This document shows positions 8,856 to 16,722 of a DNA stretch of 64,000 nucleotides, one piece after another (the first letter of the stretch is position 1; each line of letters begins with the position of its first letter). The position numbers were made by a program, and so were the translations under genes. The DNA comes from a virus. The notes beneath the pieces were generated by a model. That model searched no databases and was not told where the DNA came from. It worked only from the letters and a program-made list of their open reading frames with translations. The DNA is taken from IMG/VR virus record IMGVR_UViG_3300010885_020282, positions 1 through 64,000 of that record, one strand, 5' to 3'.

Positions 8856-8863
8856 TATAAATA
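8856..8863 (+). promoter_or_regulatory. Late promoter (TATAAATA) for gp26 operon
   Basis: A perfect late element 33 bases before the gp26 ATG. T4 spacing predicts +1 near 8869, leaving a 28-base leader that contains AAAAGGA. It faces a second late element on the other strand 12 bases away. Confidence 0.75.
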
Positions 8864-8875
8864 TTGCTAACACCA

Positions 8876-8883
8876 TATTTACC
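8876..8883 (-). promoter_or_regulatory. Late promoter (GGTAAATA) for the tape-measure-like gene
   Basis: The minus strand reads GGTAAATA; predicted +1 near 8870, 28 bases before the ATG at 8842. Its transcript would begin on essentially the same base pair as the opposite gp26 transcript, so each polymerase would run over the other promoter. Confidence 0.6.
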
Positions 8884-8896
8884 GAAAAGGAATCAC

Positions 8897-9733
8897 ATGG
8901 ATTCAAACCCCTTACAGAAATATTTCCGGCAACCTGCAATTTACGTCCGGTTGCCCAGCCAAGGTAAGTTTTACCCACAAGGCACATTAGACATGCCGCC
9001 CAACGGCGAATTACCAGTTTTACCAATGACTACCTTGGACGAAATCACTTATCGCACCCCAGATGCCTTGTTCAATGGCTCTGCTGTGACCAATGTGATT
9101 GAAAGCTGTGTGCCCAACATTAAATCTGCATGGGCTATGCCCAGTTTAGATATTGATACTGTACTAGTAGCTATACGTATTGCCACTTACGGACACGAAC
9201 TGGATGTTTCAACCACTTGCCCGGCTTGCAATACCGAAGCCGATTACGGGGTAGATCTACGTGTGGTAATGGATCAGATATCTGCGCCAGACTACAATAA
9301 AACCATGACTATAGGTGATCTGGAAATTTATTTTAAACCCATGACATATCAGCAAATGAACGAAAACAGCATGATTCAGTTCCAAGAACAAAAAATGTTG
9401 CAAATGCTAGAAGCTGCCGAAAATGACGAAGACGCTAGGAGACAACAACTAGGCGAAGTTTTAAAGAAAATTACCGAAATAACCACTCAAGCACTGGCAC
9501 AAAATATTGCCATGATTCGCACACCACAAGCACAAGTAATTGACCCTGTGTATATTGCCGAGTGGTTAAGTGAGAGTGATCGTGCTACCTTTGCCAAAAT
9601 ACGAGATCACATTGTGGCAATCAAACAACAAGGCGAACTTCAACCCTTGGGTGTTCAGTGCGGCAATTGTAATCACGAATACCGCCAGGCATTTACACTA
9701 GATATGTCAAATTTTTTCGAAGTCGCCTCCTAA
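8897..9733 (+). CDS. 26: Baseplate hub protein gp26
   Basis: Belongs to the T4 gp26-type baseplate protein family, needed for assembly of the central hub of the baseplate. The 278-residue product has the family's N-terminus (FRQPAIYVRLPSQGKFY, then LPVLPMTTLDEITYRTPDAL) and two CxxC pairs, C108/C111 in TTCPACN and C255/C258 in QCGNCNHEY, which would form a zinc ribbon; T4 gp26 is 208 residues. The start is placed at the ATG at 8897, 5-6 bases after AAAAGGA; a TTG 11 codons upstream is in frame but has no ribosome site. It heads a plus-strand run of six tightly spaced genes and is divergent from the tape-measure-like gene. Confidence 0.85.
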   Translation: MDSNPLQKYFRQPAIYVRLPSQGKFYPQGTLDMPPNGELPVLPMTTLDEITYRTPDALFNGSAVTNVIESCVPNIKSAWAMPSLDIDTVLVAIRIATYGHELDVSTTCPACNTEADYGVDLRVVMDQISAPDYNKTMTIGDLEIYFKPMTYQQMNENSMIQFQEQKMLQMLEAAENDEDARRQQLGEVLKKITEITTQALAQNIAMIRTPQAQVIDPVYIAEWLSESDRATFAKIRDHIVAIKQQGELQPLGVQCGNCNHEYRQAFTLDMSNFFEVAS

Positions 9734-9756
9734 TTCTTGACTCGGAAAAAATTGCA

Positions 9757-9948
9757 TTGCAAATCGAGCGCATGGAGAAGGAGGCTGCTTCTATCAAAAC
9801 AGAAGCTCTCAAGATGTGTTGGTACATGCGTGGCGGAATATCATTTGAAGAAATCATGCACATGAGTAACGCAGAGCGTGACTTGATTGGTACCATAGTA
9901 AAAGAAAACTTAGATACTACAAAGAAAACAGGATTAGCATTTTTCTAA
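9757..9948 (+). CDS. Small conserved protein after gp26 (possible baseplate assembly factor)
   Basis: About 58-63 residues with a helical, charged N-terminus and the distinctive segment KMCWYMRGGISFEEIM near residues 19-34, ending KKTGLAFF. Short proteins with a CWYMRGG-type segment follow gp26 in other T4-like phages; T4 places the hub assembly catalyst gp51 in this neighbourhood, but I cannot show homology to it. The start is uncertain. The frame is open back into gp26 and offers TTG at 9757 and ATG at 9772, neither with a convincing ribosome site, so translation may be coupled to gp26, which stops 23 bases upstream. The gene overlaps the next by one base (TAATG). Confidence 0.6.
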   Translation: MQIERMEKEAASIKTEALKMCWYMRGGISFEEIMHMSNAERDLIGTIVKENLDTTKKTGLAFF

Positions 9949-10451
9949 TGGACATAGAAAAAGTCAAACAAGATATCGAGCATTGGATTGTAAACTTTGT
10001 GGAAGTTCCTCATCCGTCGCTAGGCGGATTTCCACCTTGTCCTTATGCACGGTCAGCACGGCTAAAGCAAAGCTACGAAGTTTTCATTGGCAGCGATCCT
10101 TACTTTGATCTCAAGAATCGTGCTAGACACGGCATGGGCAACAAGGAAGTAATTGTATATGCTTATGATCCTGTAGAATGGCCACATGAGCTATTTGCTG
10201 CCAGTTTAGATCATGCTAACCGAGACTTTTTGTTGGCTGCTGATCTGTTAACACTAGAAGATCACCCCGATGATGTTGAAATAGTCAACGGTATCTGCAT
10301 GAATCAAGGCACTTATGCACTTGCTTTGGTGCAGAGCCTTAGCGATCTTGATGCCAAAGCAAAGCTTATGGCACGAAAAGGATTTTACGATTCATGGCCA
10401 GAAGATTATCTAACAGACTTGTTCCAGCATAGACAGGACCCTCGTTTATGA
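9948..10451 (+). CDS. Unknown protein with FPPCPYAR motif
   Basis: A 167-residue soluble protein of unknown function. The most conserved-looking part is near residues 18-38, VPHPSLGGFPPCPYARSAR, with a single Cys in a Pro-rich loop followed by an Arg; then a mixed alpha/beta region with HPDDVEIVNG at about 105-114 and a helical C-terminus. A motif of this kind (PHPxLGxFPPCPYA) recalls small bacterial proteins of the DUF1415 type, but I cannot confirm membership. It overlaps the upstream gene by one base and the downstream gene by four (ATGA), so it is probably translated with them. No signal peptide or membrane segment is seen. Confidence 0.7.
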   Translation: MDIEKVKQDIEHWIVNFVEVPHPSLGGFPPCPYARSARLKQSYEVFIGSDPYFDLKNRARHGMGNKEVIVYAYDPVEWPHELFAASLDHANRDFLLAADLLTLEDHPDDVEIVNGICMNQGTYALALVQSLSDLDAKAKLMARKGFYDSWPEDYLTDLFQHRQDPRL

Positions 10452-10879
10452 CTTATCAGTTTGCTAGAATCAACTTGGAAAAAACCACTTATCAACCCAC
10501 TGTGGATTGGTACTATATCACCAAACCCGATGTTGCTGAACTACAAGACATTTACCGAACGTATTGCATCTACAAACACTTTGCCAGTGTGATGCCGTTG
10601 TTTGACAGCCAGTTCACAGAACCCGGTATAGACCTTATTGGCTACAGAGATCAGGGAGAACTGGTAGCGTTTTCCATGATGAAACGTTACGATGACAAAA
10701 ATTTATTAGCCGCACAATTTGCTTGGAACTATCGTAAACCTAAACTACGTTTGGGTATCTCAAGTTTACAAACAGAATGTGCAATCTACAGAGAGCGTGG
10801 ATTCCAGTACTTGTACCTGGATCAAGCGCACCTGTACAAACAGGACCTTGAAGGTTTTGAAATACTAGGACCACTATAA
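10448..10879 (+). CDS. GNAT-like acyltransferase domain protein
   Basis: A 143-residue protein whose C-terminal two thirds read like a small N-acyltransferase (GNAT fold). A beta-hairpin, IDLIGYRDQGELVAFSMMKR, is followed by AAQFAWNYRKPKLRLGISSL and then ECAIYRERGFQYLYLDQAHL. This resembles the C-terminal half of arginyl/leucyl-tRNA-protein transferases and related GNAT enzymes, where a comparable F-W/D-Y...P.L..G.....E...A...G...Y.YLG pattern forms the acyl-acceptor side. The first 30 residues are short and unrecognised. It starts within the stop of the preceding gene (ATGA) and is followed after one base by the next. Substrate is unknown; a role in modifying a phage or host protein is only a guess. 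Confidence 0.65.
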   Translation: MTYQFARINLEKTTYQPTVDWYYITKPDVAELQDIYRTYCIYKHFASVMPLFDSQFTEPGIDLIGYRDQGELVAFSMMKRYDDKNLLAAQFAWNYRKPKLRLGISSLQTECAIYRERGFQYLYLDQAHLYKQDLEGFEILGPL

Positions 10880-10880
10880 C

Positions 10881-11219
10881 ATGGCAGACATTTACACAAT
10901 TTGGGCAGACAAAGAAGGCGACATCTCAGACTTAGACTGGGTCAACGGCATGAAAAGTTTCTTTGAACATTTGAAATTTGAAGGCAAGCTGGAAGACTAT
11001 CGCATCACTAGATGCAAGATGGGATTCCGTTCAATTGCAGACATGCCAGAATGGATGATACTCATGGAGTTCCGGGACATGGCTCAGATGGATCTAGCAT
11101 TCAAACGTGTTGCACCTCTCGCAGGTGAACTAGAAGCCAAACACAAATCATTCAATCAATTTGTTTCAGGCACAATACAACATGCATTGTTCCGTGATTG
11201 GCCTGATACGTTTGTATAA
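10881..11219 (+). CDS. Small alpha/beta protein of unknown function
   Basis: 112 residues beginning MADIYTIWADKEGDISDLDW and containing DYRITRCKMGFRSIADMPEW and MILMEFRDMAQMDLAFKR. The alternation of strands and helices in this length suggests a ferredoxin-like or dimeric alpha-beta barrel fold, and similar small proteins are encoded by proteobacteria without a known role. The ATG follows the previous stop by one base and the gene overlaps the next by one base (TAATG), so it belongs to the gp26 transcription unit. No catalytic motif can be pointed out. It may have been acquired from a host, but base composition does not stand out by eye. Confidence 0.65.
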   Translation: MADIYTIWADKEGDISDLDWVNGMKSFFEHLKFEGKLEDYRITRCKMGFRSIADMPEWMILMEFRDMAQMDLAFKRVAPLAGELEAKHKSFNQFVSGTIQHALFRDWPDTFV

Positions 11220-12283
11220 TGCAACCCATATGCGTGGTTAGTTCGTCCCCGGTTGGATGCACATTCCTTGACTGGAGTTTGCATTTTCTTTCAGGACAAG
11301 ATCAATACTACCATGTTGAACAGCAACAGTGGAGGCCTTTGTCACAATCGCCCCTGAGCAAACTCAATGCACACGGGCATGCTAAAAATCACCCCAATGG
11401 CTTAGATATCACACGTATTTTTGCCATGTCCATTGAGCTTGAACAACAAAAAGCAGATAACCATGACAAACTGTTTTCATTTTATTCCGCGCCTATGACC
11501 ATGCGAATAGCATCCAAGAGAGCAGGAGCAAATAGTTTTAATGAGTTTAGTGACCCAACTACATTAGCACGAGCCCAATCTCTTATCAAGCAGGACTTTG
11601 TTGATATGATACAGCATTGCTTAGATACCAATATCAATGTAGTGTATGTGCAACCGGATAATACTGCAATAACTGCACAGTGGAGATTCCGCAACGATAA
11701 TCGATTGTTTAACAATGGGCTAACTGCTACCCCAGACGAACAACAACAAGAATTTCAAAATGCGTTTTTTAGCAAAAGCCAAACTAGCTGGGCAAGTCAA
11801 GGATTAACAGAAGTATGGGATCAACGAGAACGCATAGCATTGGATTTTAGGCCGTTTGATACAGACAAGTTTTTGCTTGATCAGGATGTTGGGTTTAATA
11901 AACCACACCAACGTATTAGTAGTTTAGATTTGTGGATAAACACAGAGGAAACAACACTAGGGGCGTTGCAACAACTTGGATTACCAATTAACACCCAGAG
12001 ACGCCAGGCCTGGCAATTGATTGCACAACAATGGCAAAAGATGCATTTGCAAAATATCAAATTCTATCATGAAATTGATCATATAGTAAAAGCCATTGTC
12101 AATGGTTGGTATTACAATATAGGCGATCTTGAATTAATACAAGAAGCAATCATACAGCATTGTTTGATTTACAAACACAATCTCAATTTAAAAACGTGGG
12201 GATTATCAAAGTTTCCACGCAACACACAAGACTTACATGTGTTATTGGAAGATAACATTCATACAGTACCAGTTATCTATTAA
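11219..12283 (+). CDS. Unknown protein, weakly sulfotransferase-like N-terminus
   Basis: A 354-residue protein that I do not recognise with certainty. The N-terminus, PICVVSSSPVGCTFLDWSLH, is a hydrophobic strand followed by a small-residue loop and helix, as in the PAPS-binding P-loop of sulfotransferases, but the usual basic residue in the loop is missing. The rest is rich in Gln/Asn/His and predicted mostly helical, with a central acidic-basic region and a helical C-terminus. It is the last gene of the gp26 unit, overlapping its neighbour by one base, and ends one base before a perfect hairpin. An enzyme acting on a nucleotide-activated donor is possible; a structural role is not excluded. 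Confidence 0.6.
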   Translation: MQPICVVSSSPVGCTFLDWSLHFLSGQDQYYHVEQQQWRPLSQSPLSKLNAHGHAKNHPNGLDITRIFAMSIELEQQKADNHDKLFSFYSAPMTMRIASKRAGANSFNEFSDPTTLARAQSLIKQDFVDMIQHCLDTNINVVYVQPDNTAITAQWRFRNDNRLFNNGLTATPDEQQQEFQNAFFSKSQTSWASQGLTEVWDQRERIALDFRPFDTDKFLLDQDVGFNKPHQRISSLDLWINTEETTLGALQQLGLPINTQRRQAWQLIAQQWQKMHLQNIKFYHEIDHIVKAIVNGWYYNIGDLELIQEAIIQHCLIYKHNLNLKTWGLSKFPRNTQDLHVLLEDNIHTVPVIY

Positions 12284-12302
12284 AGATGTACTTCGTACAT
12301 CT
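12284..12302 (+). terminator. Perfect hairpin abutting the end of the gp26 unit
   Basis: AGATGTAC and GTACATCT form an 8-bp stem around a TTC loop, directly after the TAA at 12281-12283. The following bases (TGTTCTT) are only moderately T-rich, so termination may be partial. The near-palindrome could also act on the other strand. Confidence 0.5.
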
Positions 12303-12705
12303 GTTCTTCGCTTACGCTCGAACTGTTTCTTGACTTCAGTATCATCTAGATTCTTTGGTCATACTTGCCCGTTGCCGGGCAAGATCTGACATCATCCGAG
12401 TTCGAACAGTCATCTAGTATTAGAGAATTTGTCTTTCTTAGAAGTACAACTGTGAGTGGAATTGTACTTGTTACAAAGACAGCAGAGGCGGTTGTGCGGT
12501 ACCTCTTATCTCAGCCTTGTCTCACAACGGAGCGCAGTTGATCCCATACTAGCGAAATCACTTGCGGACGGGTTGTATCTATTTCACAGAGCCCGAATCA
12601 TTTAGCCTAAGTTAGCTTGTCCTTTGACGCCCAAGTCTGAATATGGTATCTCACATATCCTCAATGGGGTTGGGTCATGTCACCCAACACAGTGTCTATT
12701 AGAAA
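12303..12705. ncRNA. Gene-free, highly structured region (candidate RNA)
   Basis: About 400 bases with no convincing protein gene between convergent units, but dense in inverted repeats. These are an 8-bp GC-rich stem with tetraloop at 12364-12383 and a composite hairpin at 12431-12480 (GTCTTT/AAAGAC outside, AAGTACAA/TTGTACTT inside). There are also AGAGG/CCTCT at 12484-12506, GTTGTG/CACAAC at 12491-12528 crossing the previous pair, CGGG/CCCG at 12569-12595, and GTTGGGT/ACCCAAC at 12669-12688. The crossing pairs would allow a pseudoknot. Either strand could be the functional one. It may be a structured RNA, a set of transcription-end elements, or the remnant of one. No tRNA cloverleaf or intron-like exon break was found. 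Confidence 0.4.
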
Positions 12706-13134
12706 TTAAATTTTGTTTAAAATGTGACTGCCATGCACACGTACTTGTATGTGGCCGTTGTAATAATCTGTTGACTCTAATACTTTTCTTGCAAATTGTT
12801 CACGAGCCTCAATGTAACTACATTCTGACTTGCTTTTGCAATAGTAAAGTATTTCTCTGGAGAAGTTTTCGGTGCCTAATTGTTCAGTGTCTTTGGTTAG
12901 CTCAGGGCTTGAGCCCCAATACTCTCGCCAGTCTGAATCGACTTTTGATCGTATTTTCTTTTTCTTCTTCGTGCCGTTCTTTTGTTTTACAGTTTTGTAA
13001 GTTGTTTTTGAGAACTTAGCTAGTTTTTTGCCTATGTACTTGCGACCAGATAGATTATTTGTGATTAAGTAAACAAAGCCCACACATTCATCGGGTAGAG
13101 TCTCCACTGGGGTGTTTTGAAAATACCATGTCAT
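12706..13134 (-). CDS. GIY-YIG family nuclease
   Basis: A 142-residue single-domain GIY-YIG endonuclease-like protein. The GIY element appears as GFVY (residues 19-22) and YIG at 33-35 in SGRKYIGKKLAKF; then come a lysine-rich loop (about 50-65), DSDWREYWGSSPEL, FSREILYYCKSKSECSYIEA and a C-terminal YYNGHIQVRVHGSHI. Very similar small proteins are common in cyanophage- and pelagiphage-type T4-like genomes and are usually annotated as putative nucleases. The lack of a second DNA-recognition domain argues against a classical homing enzyme such as T4 SegA or I-TevI. It lies 56 bases downstream of the radical SAM gene and may have its own promoter. The flanking genes are intact, so it does not sit in a split gene. 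Confidence 0.8.
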   Translation of the reverse strand: MTWYFQNTPVETLPDECVGFVYLITNNLSGRKYIGKKLAKFSKTTYKTVKQKNGTKKKKKIRSKVDSDWREYWGSSPELTKDTEQLGTENFSREILYYCKSKSECSYIEAREQFARKVLESTDYYNGHIQVRVHGSHILNKI

Positions 13135-13160
13135 GCTGTGTGTTTTTGTTTTGCATTGTA

Positions 13161-13188
13161 GTTATAGTGTAGTTGCCTGTGTGGTAAA
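13161..13188 (-). promoter_or_regulatory. Possible sigma70-type promoter before the GIY-YIG gene
   Basis: On the minus strand TTTACC (13188-13183) and TATAAC (13166-13161) are separated by 16 bases, about 27 bases before the GIY-YIG ATG. The match to host-type consensus is only fair. Confidence 0.35.
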
Positions 13189-13190
13189 AT

Positions 13191-14210
13191 TTACCATTCT
13201 GTTGTGTGATCAGCATCAGACAAACGTGCGGGTGTACATTTGGTCTGACATTCTAAGCTGTCGAAGCGCAGAAAATCTGTGCTCCAGAACGGATCTTGTA
13301 AAATTTCGTTGAATGTTCGGTGATTGAGATTGAATTGAGATTCTGCCAGTTGATGCCAGTTTGAGTTGTGTTCGTAACGATTGGCAGTCCAACAGCAAGG
13401 GTAAAATTCTCCCCGACTGTTTAAAAACACGCCTTTGTTGCCTATCATACAGATGCCCGAATAGTTGCCTAATTGTGTTGCTCGTTTTTGAAATTCAATT
13501 CGAAGTTCCTGTCCCGGCCTGACTTTTGAGGTCAAGGCAGTTACCACACGTTCATATCTGTGTGCAGACGCCACTAATGCAGAGTCAGAGGGTTCTAGTA
13601 AATCTCTAGTGCCATAGGCACTGGGGTATTTACTACCAAATTTTGTGGATTTTGTTAGCTGAAAACAGTCAAAATTTTGTTCTTTTGCTAGAGTTTTCAT
13701 GTGCTCTAACTGGTGCTGATTGAAGTTAAATGCAATTGAATCGCACACTCTATAAGTGGCAGAGTTGTGTGTAAAAAATTCCTGTATGCCTTGCTGTATT
13801 GATTGCCAGTTGGAATTAACACGGTATTTTTCATTGCTGGCTTGATCCCAGCCATCTAGACTCCAGTGTATTTCGTCTCGATTTGTCAATATGCCTGCTA
13901 GTGACTGCCACCACTGTGGCGTTTTATAGCTGCCGTTTGTTATGATCACAAGTTCTATGCTTGGGCTTGTTTGTTTAAGCCACTCGCAAATTTCTAAAAA
14001 TTCTCGACAGTATATGGGGTCGCCGTCGTTGCCGCAAAATGTAATTTTGCGTATTTGTTGAACAACATCAGCACCCAGTTGATGCTTAAAAAATGCCAAG
14101 GATAGTTGTCGATTTAACAAACTTTCAGGAACCTCAGCACGTGGGCACCTGGGGCACTTTAGTGTGCAGATGCTCGATAACTCAACGTGCCAATGGTCCC
14201 ACTTGATCAT
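13191..14210 (-). CDS. Radical SAM protein with SPASM-like C-terminus
   Basis: A 339-residue radical SAM enzyme. The [4Fe-4S]-binding CxxxCxxC is at C15, C19 and C22 (SSICTLKCPRCP), followed by a glycine-rich SAM-contact segment TFCGNDGDPIYC near 57-68 and a TIM-barrel-like core with WSLDGWDQ. The C-terminal third has CMIGNKGVFL, FYPCCWTAN and LECQTKC, a cysteine pattern expected for an auxiliary SPASM/twitch cluster. It overlaps gp46 by four bases (ATGA) and is therefore the last gene of the gp55-gp47-gp46 unit. The substrate is unknown; related enzymes modify peptides, sugars or cofactors. Its domain order differs from the five radical SAM proteins at 54.9-62.9 kb, which carry their extra cysteines at the N-terminus. 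Confidence 0.85.
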   Translation of the reverse strand: MIKWDHWHVELSSICTLKCPRCPRAEVPESLLNRQLSLAFFKHQLGADVVQQIRKITFCGNDGDPIYCREFLEICEWLKQTSPSIELVIITNGSYKTPQWWQSLAGILTNRDEIHWSLDGWDQASNEKYRVNSNWQSIQQGIQEFFTHNSATYRVCDSIAFNFNQHQLEHMKTLAKEQNFDCFQLTKSTKFGSKYPSAYGTRDLLEPSDSALVASAHRYERVVTALTSKVRPGQELRIEFQKRATQLGNYSGICMIGNKGVFLNSRGEFYPCCWTANRYEHNSNWHQLAESQFNLNHRTFNEILQDPFWSTDFLRFDSLECQTKCTPARLSDADHTTEW

Positions 14211-15970
14211 GCTAGATCTACATCCGTGTTATAACTTGTAAAGCCGTTTTCTTTGACCACACGTAAAATATTTTCAACTCGTCCAGCAAGCTCGTCTCGA
14301 TGGCTCACAAGCCAAATAGATTTGTGTCGTTCGCGACTCATTTTCTTTAGCAAGGCCAAGCTGTTCTCAACGCCAGACGCATCCATGCCTGAATCTACCA
14401 ACTCGTCAATAAACAGCACGTTAATGGGATAATATAAACTTTCCCACACATCACGGAATGCCCATGACATTGACAGGATCAGCCGATTGCGTTCACCACG
14501 TGATAAGTTATCAAAATCCAAATCTCGACCCAGTTCACTAATTTCAACCGACAAGTCATTTTGAAATATCACTTGATGTGGCAAACCAATACGATCCAAG
14601 TAGTGTGTGAGCCTGTTGTTGAGATAACTTAAATTCTGTTCAATAATTTTCTTGCGAATGAAACTATCTTTGTTGGTCAGCAACTTTAACAAGAAATCTT
14701 GATGCTCTTGTGTACGTGTTAGATCGTTTAGTGTGTCATAGCTGACAACTTGCAATGCTTGACCTTGCATGTCTACAATTTGTTCACTGTAGGGATCAGT
14801 TTCGGCTTCTCGAGTTGTTAAATCTCTGCGCAAAGTTTCTAGACTGTTGCGGTGATTCAGTGCATCTTCTAAACAGTCATAGAACACAGTGGGTGCAACT
14901 CCTAGTGCACCCAATTCAATCAGCACCGCTTCATGTTCGGCTCGTTGCGTGTCGTTGGCCAACAGTTGTAGTGCAGTTTCTTGTAGAGTTTTTTGTCTTT
15001 CGGCTTTTACAACATCAAGGCTGTTGTCGTGAATTTCAGTTCCGCATGCAAAACACTTGTGATCGGCCATCTGCTCTAGATCTTTTTTCAACTGTTCGCA
15101 AGTTTTGTTTAGCTTGACATCATCAGCGGTAATTTGTCGTATCCACTTGTTGGCATCGTCAATTGATTTTTTCTTGACGTGGAACACTTCTAGATCTCGG
15201 TGCGACTGTATTTCGGAATCAATATCAATGTGCTCTAGACTACTGATAGCTGACCTCAATTGATCACAATCTTCGCTTTGTTTCTTGAGCCACATGGTTT
15301 GTCGTTTACGCAAACTTTCAATTTGTTCTTCGATGCGTTTGTTGGCTTCTTGTACTGCTCGGATGCGCATTTCTTCTTGTGCAATACTATCCTTTGTGAG
15401 CCGGTTGATCTCTTTGATTCGATCAGCACGTTCACTTAACAAAGTAATCCCCAACAACTGCTCAATAATCACACGTTGGTCATTTGCCTTGAGACTTAAA
15501 AAAGGTTCAGTATAAGTGTTTAAGGCCAACACATGCTTGAACATGTCGTGTGTCATGCCCAAGGTACGTTCAATTGCATCTTGTGTTTCTCGACTGTCGC
15601 CTTGTGCGTCATCAGTTGCAGTTTGTTCTTCACTGTTGACATAAAATTTAAGTACATTGGGTTTGCGTCCACGTTCTACCCTAAACTCGCGACCATTAAC
15701 AGCAAACTCCAAACTAACCAACATATTTTTGCCATTGGTTTTGTTTATGAGATTGTCTTTTTTGATGTTGGTCAATGCTTGTCCGTACAAGGCATAACTT
15801 AGTGCATTGATGATTGTGGTCTTGCCAGTACCATTGCGTGACCCGTCCCCGCCAAGATCGAGATTTTCCCCTAGTACCAAGGTCAAGTCTCGACGATCAA
15901 AGTCAATGGCTTGTGTGGCATTGCCTACACTCATGAAGTTTTTAACAGTTAAGTCTCGAATATGGATCAT
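14207..15970 (-). CDS. 46: Recombination endonuclease subunit gp46 (Rad50/SbcC-like)
   Basis: ATPase partner of gp47 in the Mre11-Rad50-type complex that resects DNA ends for recombination-dependent replication and degrades host DNA. The 587 residues (T4 gp46 560) show a Walker A GSRNGTGKTT at 43-52, coiled-coil arms at about 180-300 and 325-450 joined by a zinc hook C306-F-A-C309 (KCFACGTEI), the ABC signature LSRGE at 489-493 and Walker B INVLFIDE at 516-523. It overlaps the upstream 251-residue gene and the downstream radical SAM gene by four bases each. In T4, 46 and 47 are close neighbours; here two unrelated genes separate them, although all are translationally linked. Confidence 0.95.
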   Translation of the reverse strand: MIHIRDLTVKNFMSVGNATQAIDFDRRDLTLVLGENLDLGGDGSRNGTGKTTIINALSYALYGQALTNIKKDNLINKTNGKNMLVSLEFAVNGREFRVERGRKPNVLKFYVNSEEQTATDDAQGDSRETQDAIERTLGMTHDMFKHVLALNTYTEPFLSLKANDQRVIIEQLLGITLLSERADRIKEINRLTKDSIAQEEMRIRAVQEANKRIEEQIESLRKRQTMWLKKQSEDCDQLRSAISSLEHIDIDSEIQSHRDLEVFHVKKKSIDDANKWIRQITADDVKLNKTCEQLKKDLEQMADHKCFACGTEIHDNSLDVVKAERQKTLQETALQLLANDTQRAEHEAVLIELGALGVAPTVFYDCLEDALNHRNSLETLRRDLTTREAETDPYSEQIVDMQGQALQVVSYDTLNDLTRTQEHQDFLLKLLTNKDSFIRKKIIEQNLSYLNNRLTHYLDRIGLPHQVIFQNDLSVEISELGRDLDFDNLSRGERNRLILSMSWAFRDVWESLYYPINVLFIDELVDSGMDASGVENSLALLKKMSRERHKSIWLVSHRDELAGRVENILRVVKENGFTSYNTDVDLA

Positions 15971-16722
15971 GCAGGTTTATTTGGTAATGATTCTTGGTAA
16001 TGCTTATACAGCATAGTCTCAACGGCAGCAAGCTCACGCTCAGATCGCCAGGGCAAATTTAAATATGGCATAATGAATTGTTTGATAAAATCATAATGTA
16101 TCAACGGAATAGGCTGGGTAATCCCCAAATCTAAATCGCTAAATTTGCTGTGGTATCTAAAGTCATGCATTCCTTTGAAAGGAGTGTGCCAACTCCAGTT
16201 AATGTCGTTTGCAACATTGTGTTCTAGATACAAACTATCCCATGTTAGCATAAATCGATAATTGACTTGATGTTGGTTAATCAACAGTTTAGCATAGTCA
16301 ATAAACAATTGCGACCTTAATTGGTGCTGAGACAATGAGATATATGTTCTATGATAATCTTGCACTTTGGTAACTTTTGAACTGCTTGACAACCAAAAAT
16401 CATGATTTTTTAATTTTACAACATTGTCATGATATACTGGATCACTTGATATAACCTCCTGCCACGCTTGGTTGGATGCATCCAGTACTAGATCCAATCG
16501 GTTGGGTATAGTCCACTGTAGCAATACTGCATCCGATGATGCAATATGTTGTTTCAGTACATTGACCAAATACTCGTTACCGGCACCGTATCTAGAAAAG
16601 TCACAGACTGTGAGATCATGAGTCATCAACTCGATAATTTTTGGCCACTTATAGTATGTTGGATACCAGTTGGGTACCGCAACACTGTCGCCAAATCCAT
16701 CTGCTAATGTCAACAAGTTCAC
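15967..16722 (-). CDS. SGNH-hydrolase-like protein of unknown function
   Basis: A 251-residue protein with weak SGNH/GDSL-type features: ADGFGDSVAVPNW at 7-19, with a GDS at 11-13 in the nucleophile position, and SRYGAGNEYLVNVL at 43-56, followed by the hydrophobic strand AVLLQWTIPNR. The same order (nucleophile loop, then GAGNxY, then a strand ending in W) is seen in the protein at 53230-53931. The C-terminal Asp-x-x-His of SGNH enzymes is not clear here, so it may be inactive, divergent or another fold. It sits between an unknown gene and gp46 with four-base overlaps on both sides. A role with the nearby radical SAM enzyme is suggested only by linkage. Confidence 0.6.
   Translation of the reverse strand: MNLLTLADGFGDSVAVPNWYPTYYKWPKIIELMTHDLTVCDFSRYGAGNEYLVNVLKQHIASSDAVLLQWTIPNRLDLVLDASNQAWQEVISSDPVYHDNVVKLKNHDFWLSSSSKVTKVQDYHRTYISLSQHQLRSQLFIDYAKLLINQHQVNYRFMLTWDSLYLEHNVANDINWSWHTPFKGMHDFRYHSKFSDLDLGITQPIPLIHYDFIKQFIMPYLNLPWRSERELAAVETMLYKHYQESLPNKPA

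Noticed and set aside
12390-12415. GTTCGAAC resembling a tRNA T-loop
   Set aside because: The flanking bases do not form a 5-bp T-stem on either strand, and no acceptor or anticodon stem fits. It is only a short palindrome.
12624-13019. 131-residue plus-strand ORF in and beyond the structured region
   Set aside because: Most of it is antisense to the GIY-YIG gene, composition is Cys/Leu-rich and no start signal is present.
12284-13134. GIY-YIG gene plus structured region as a homing intron
   Set aside because: Neighbouring genes on both sides are complete and convergent; there is no interrupted gene to be spliced.
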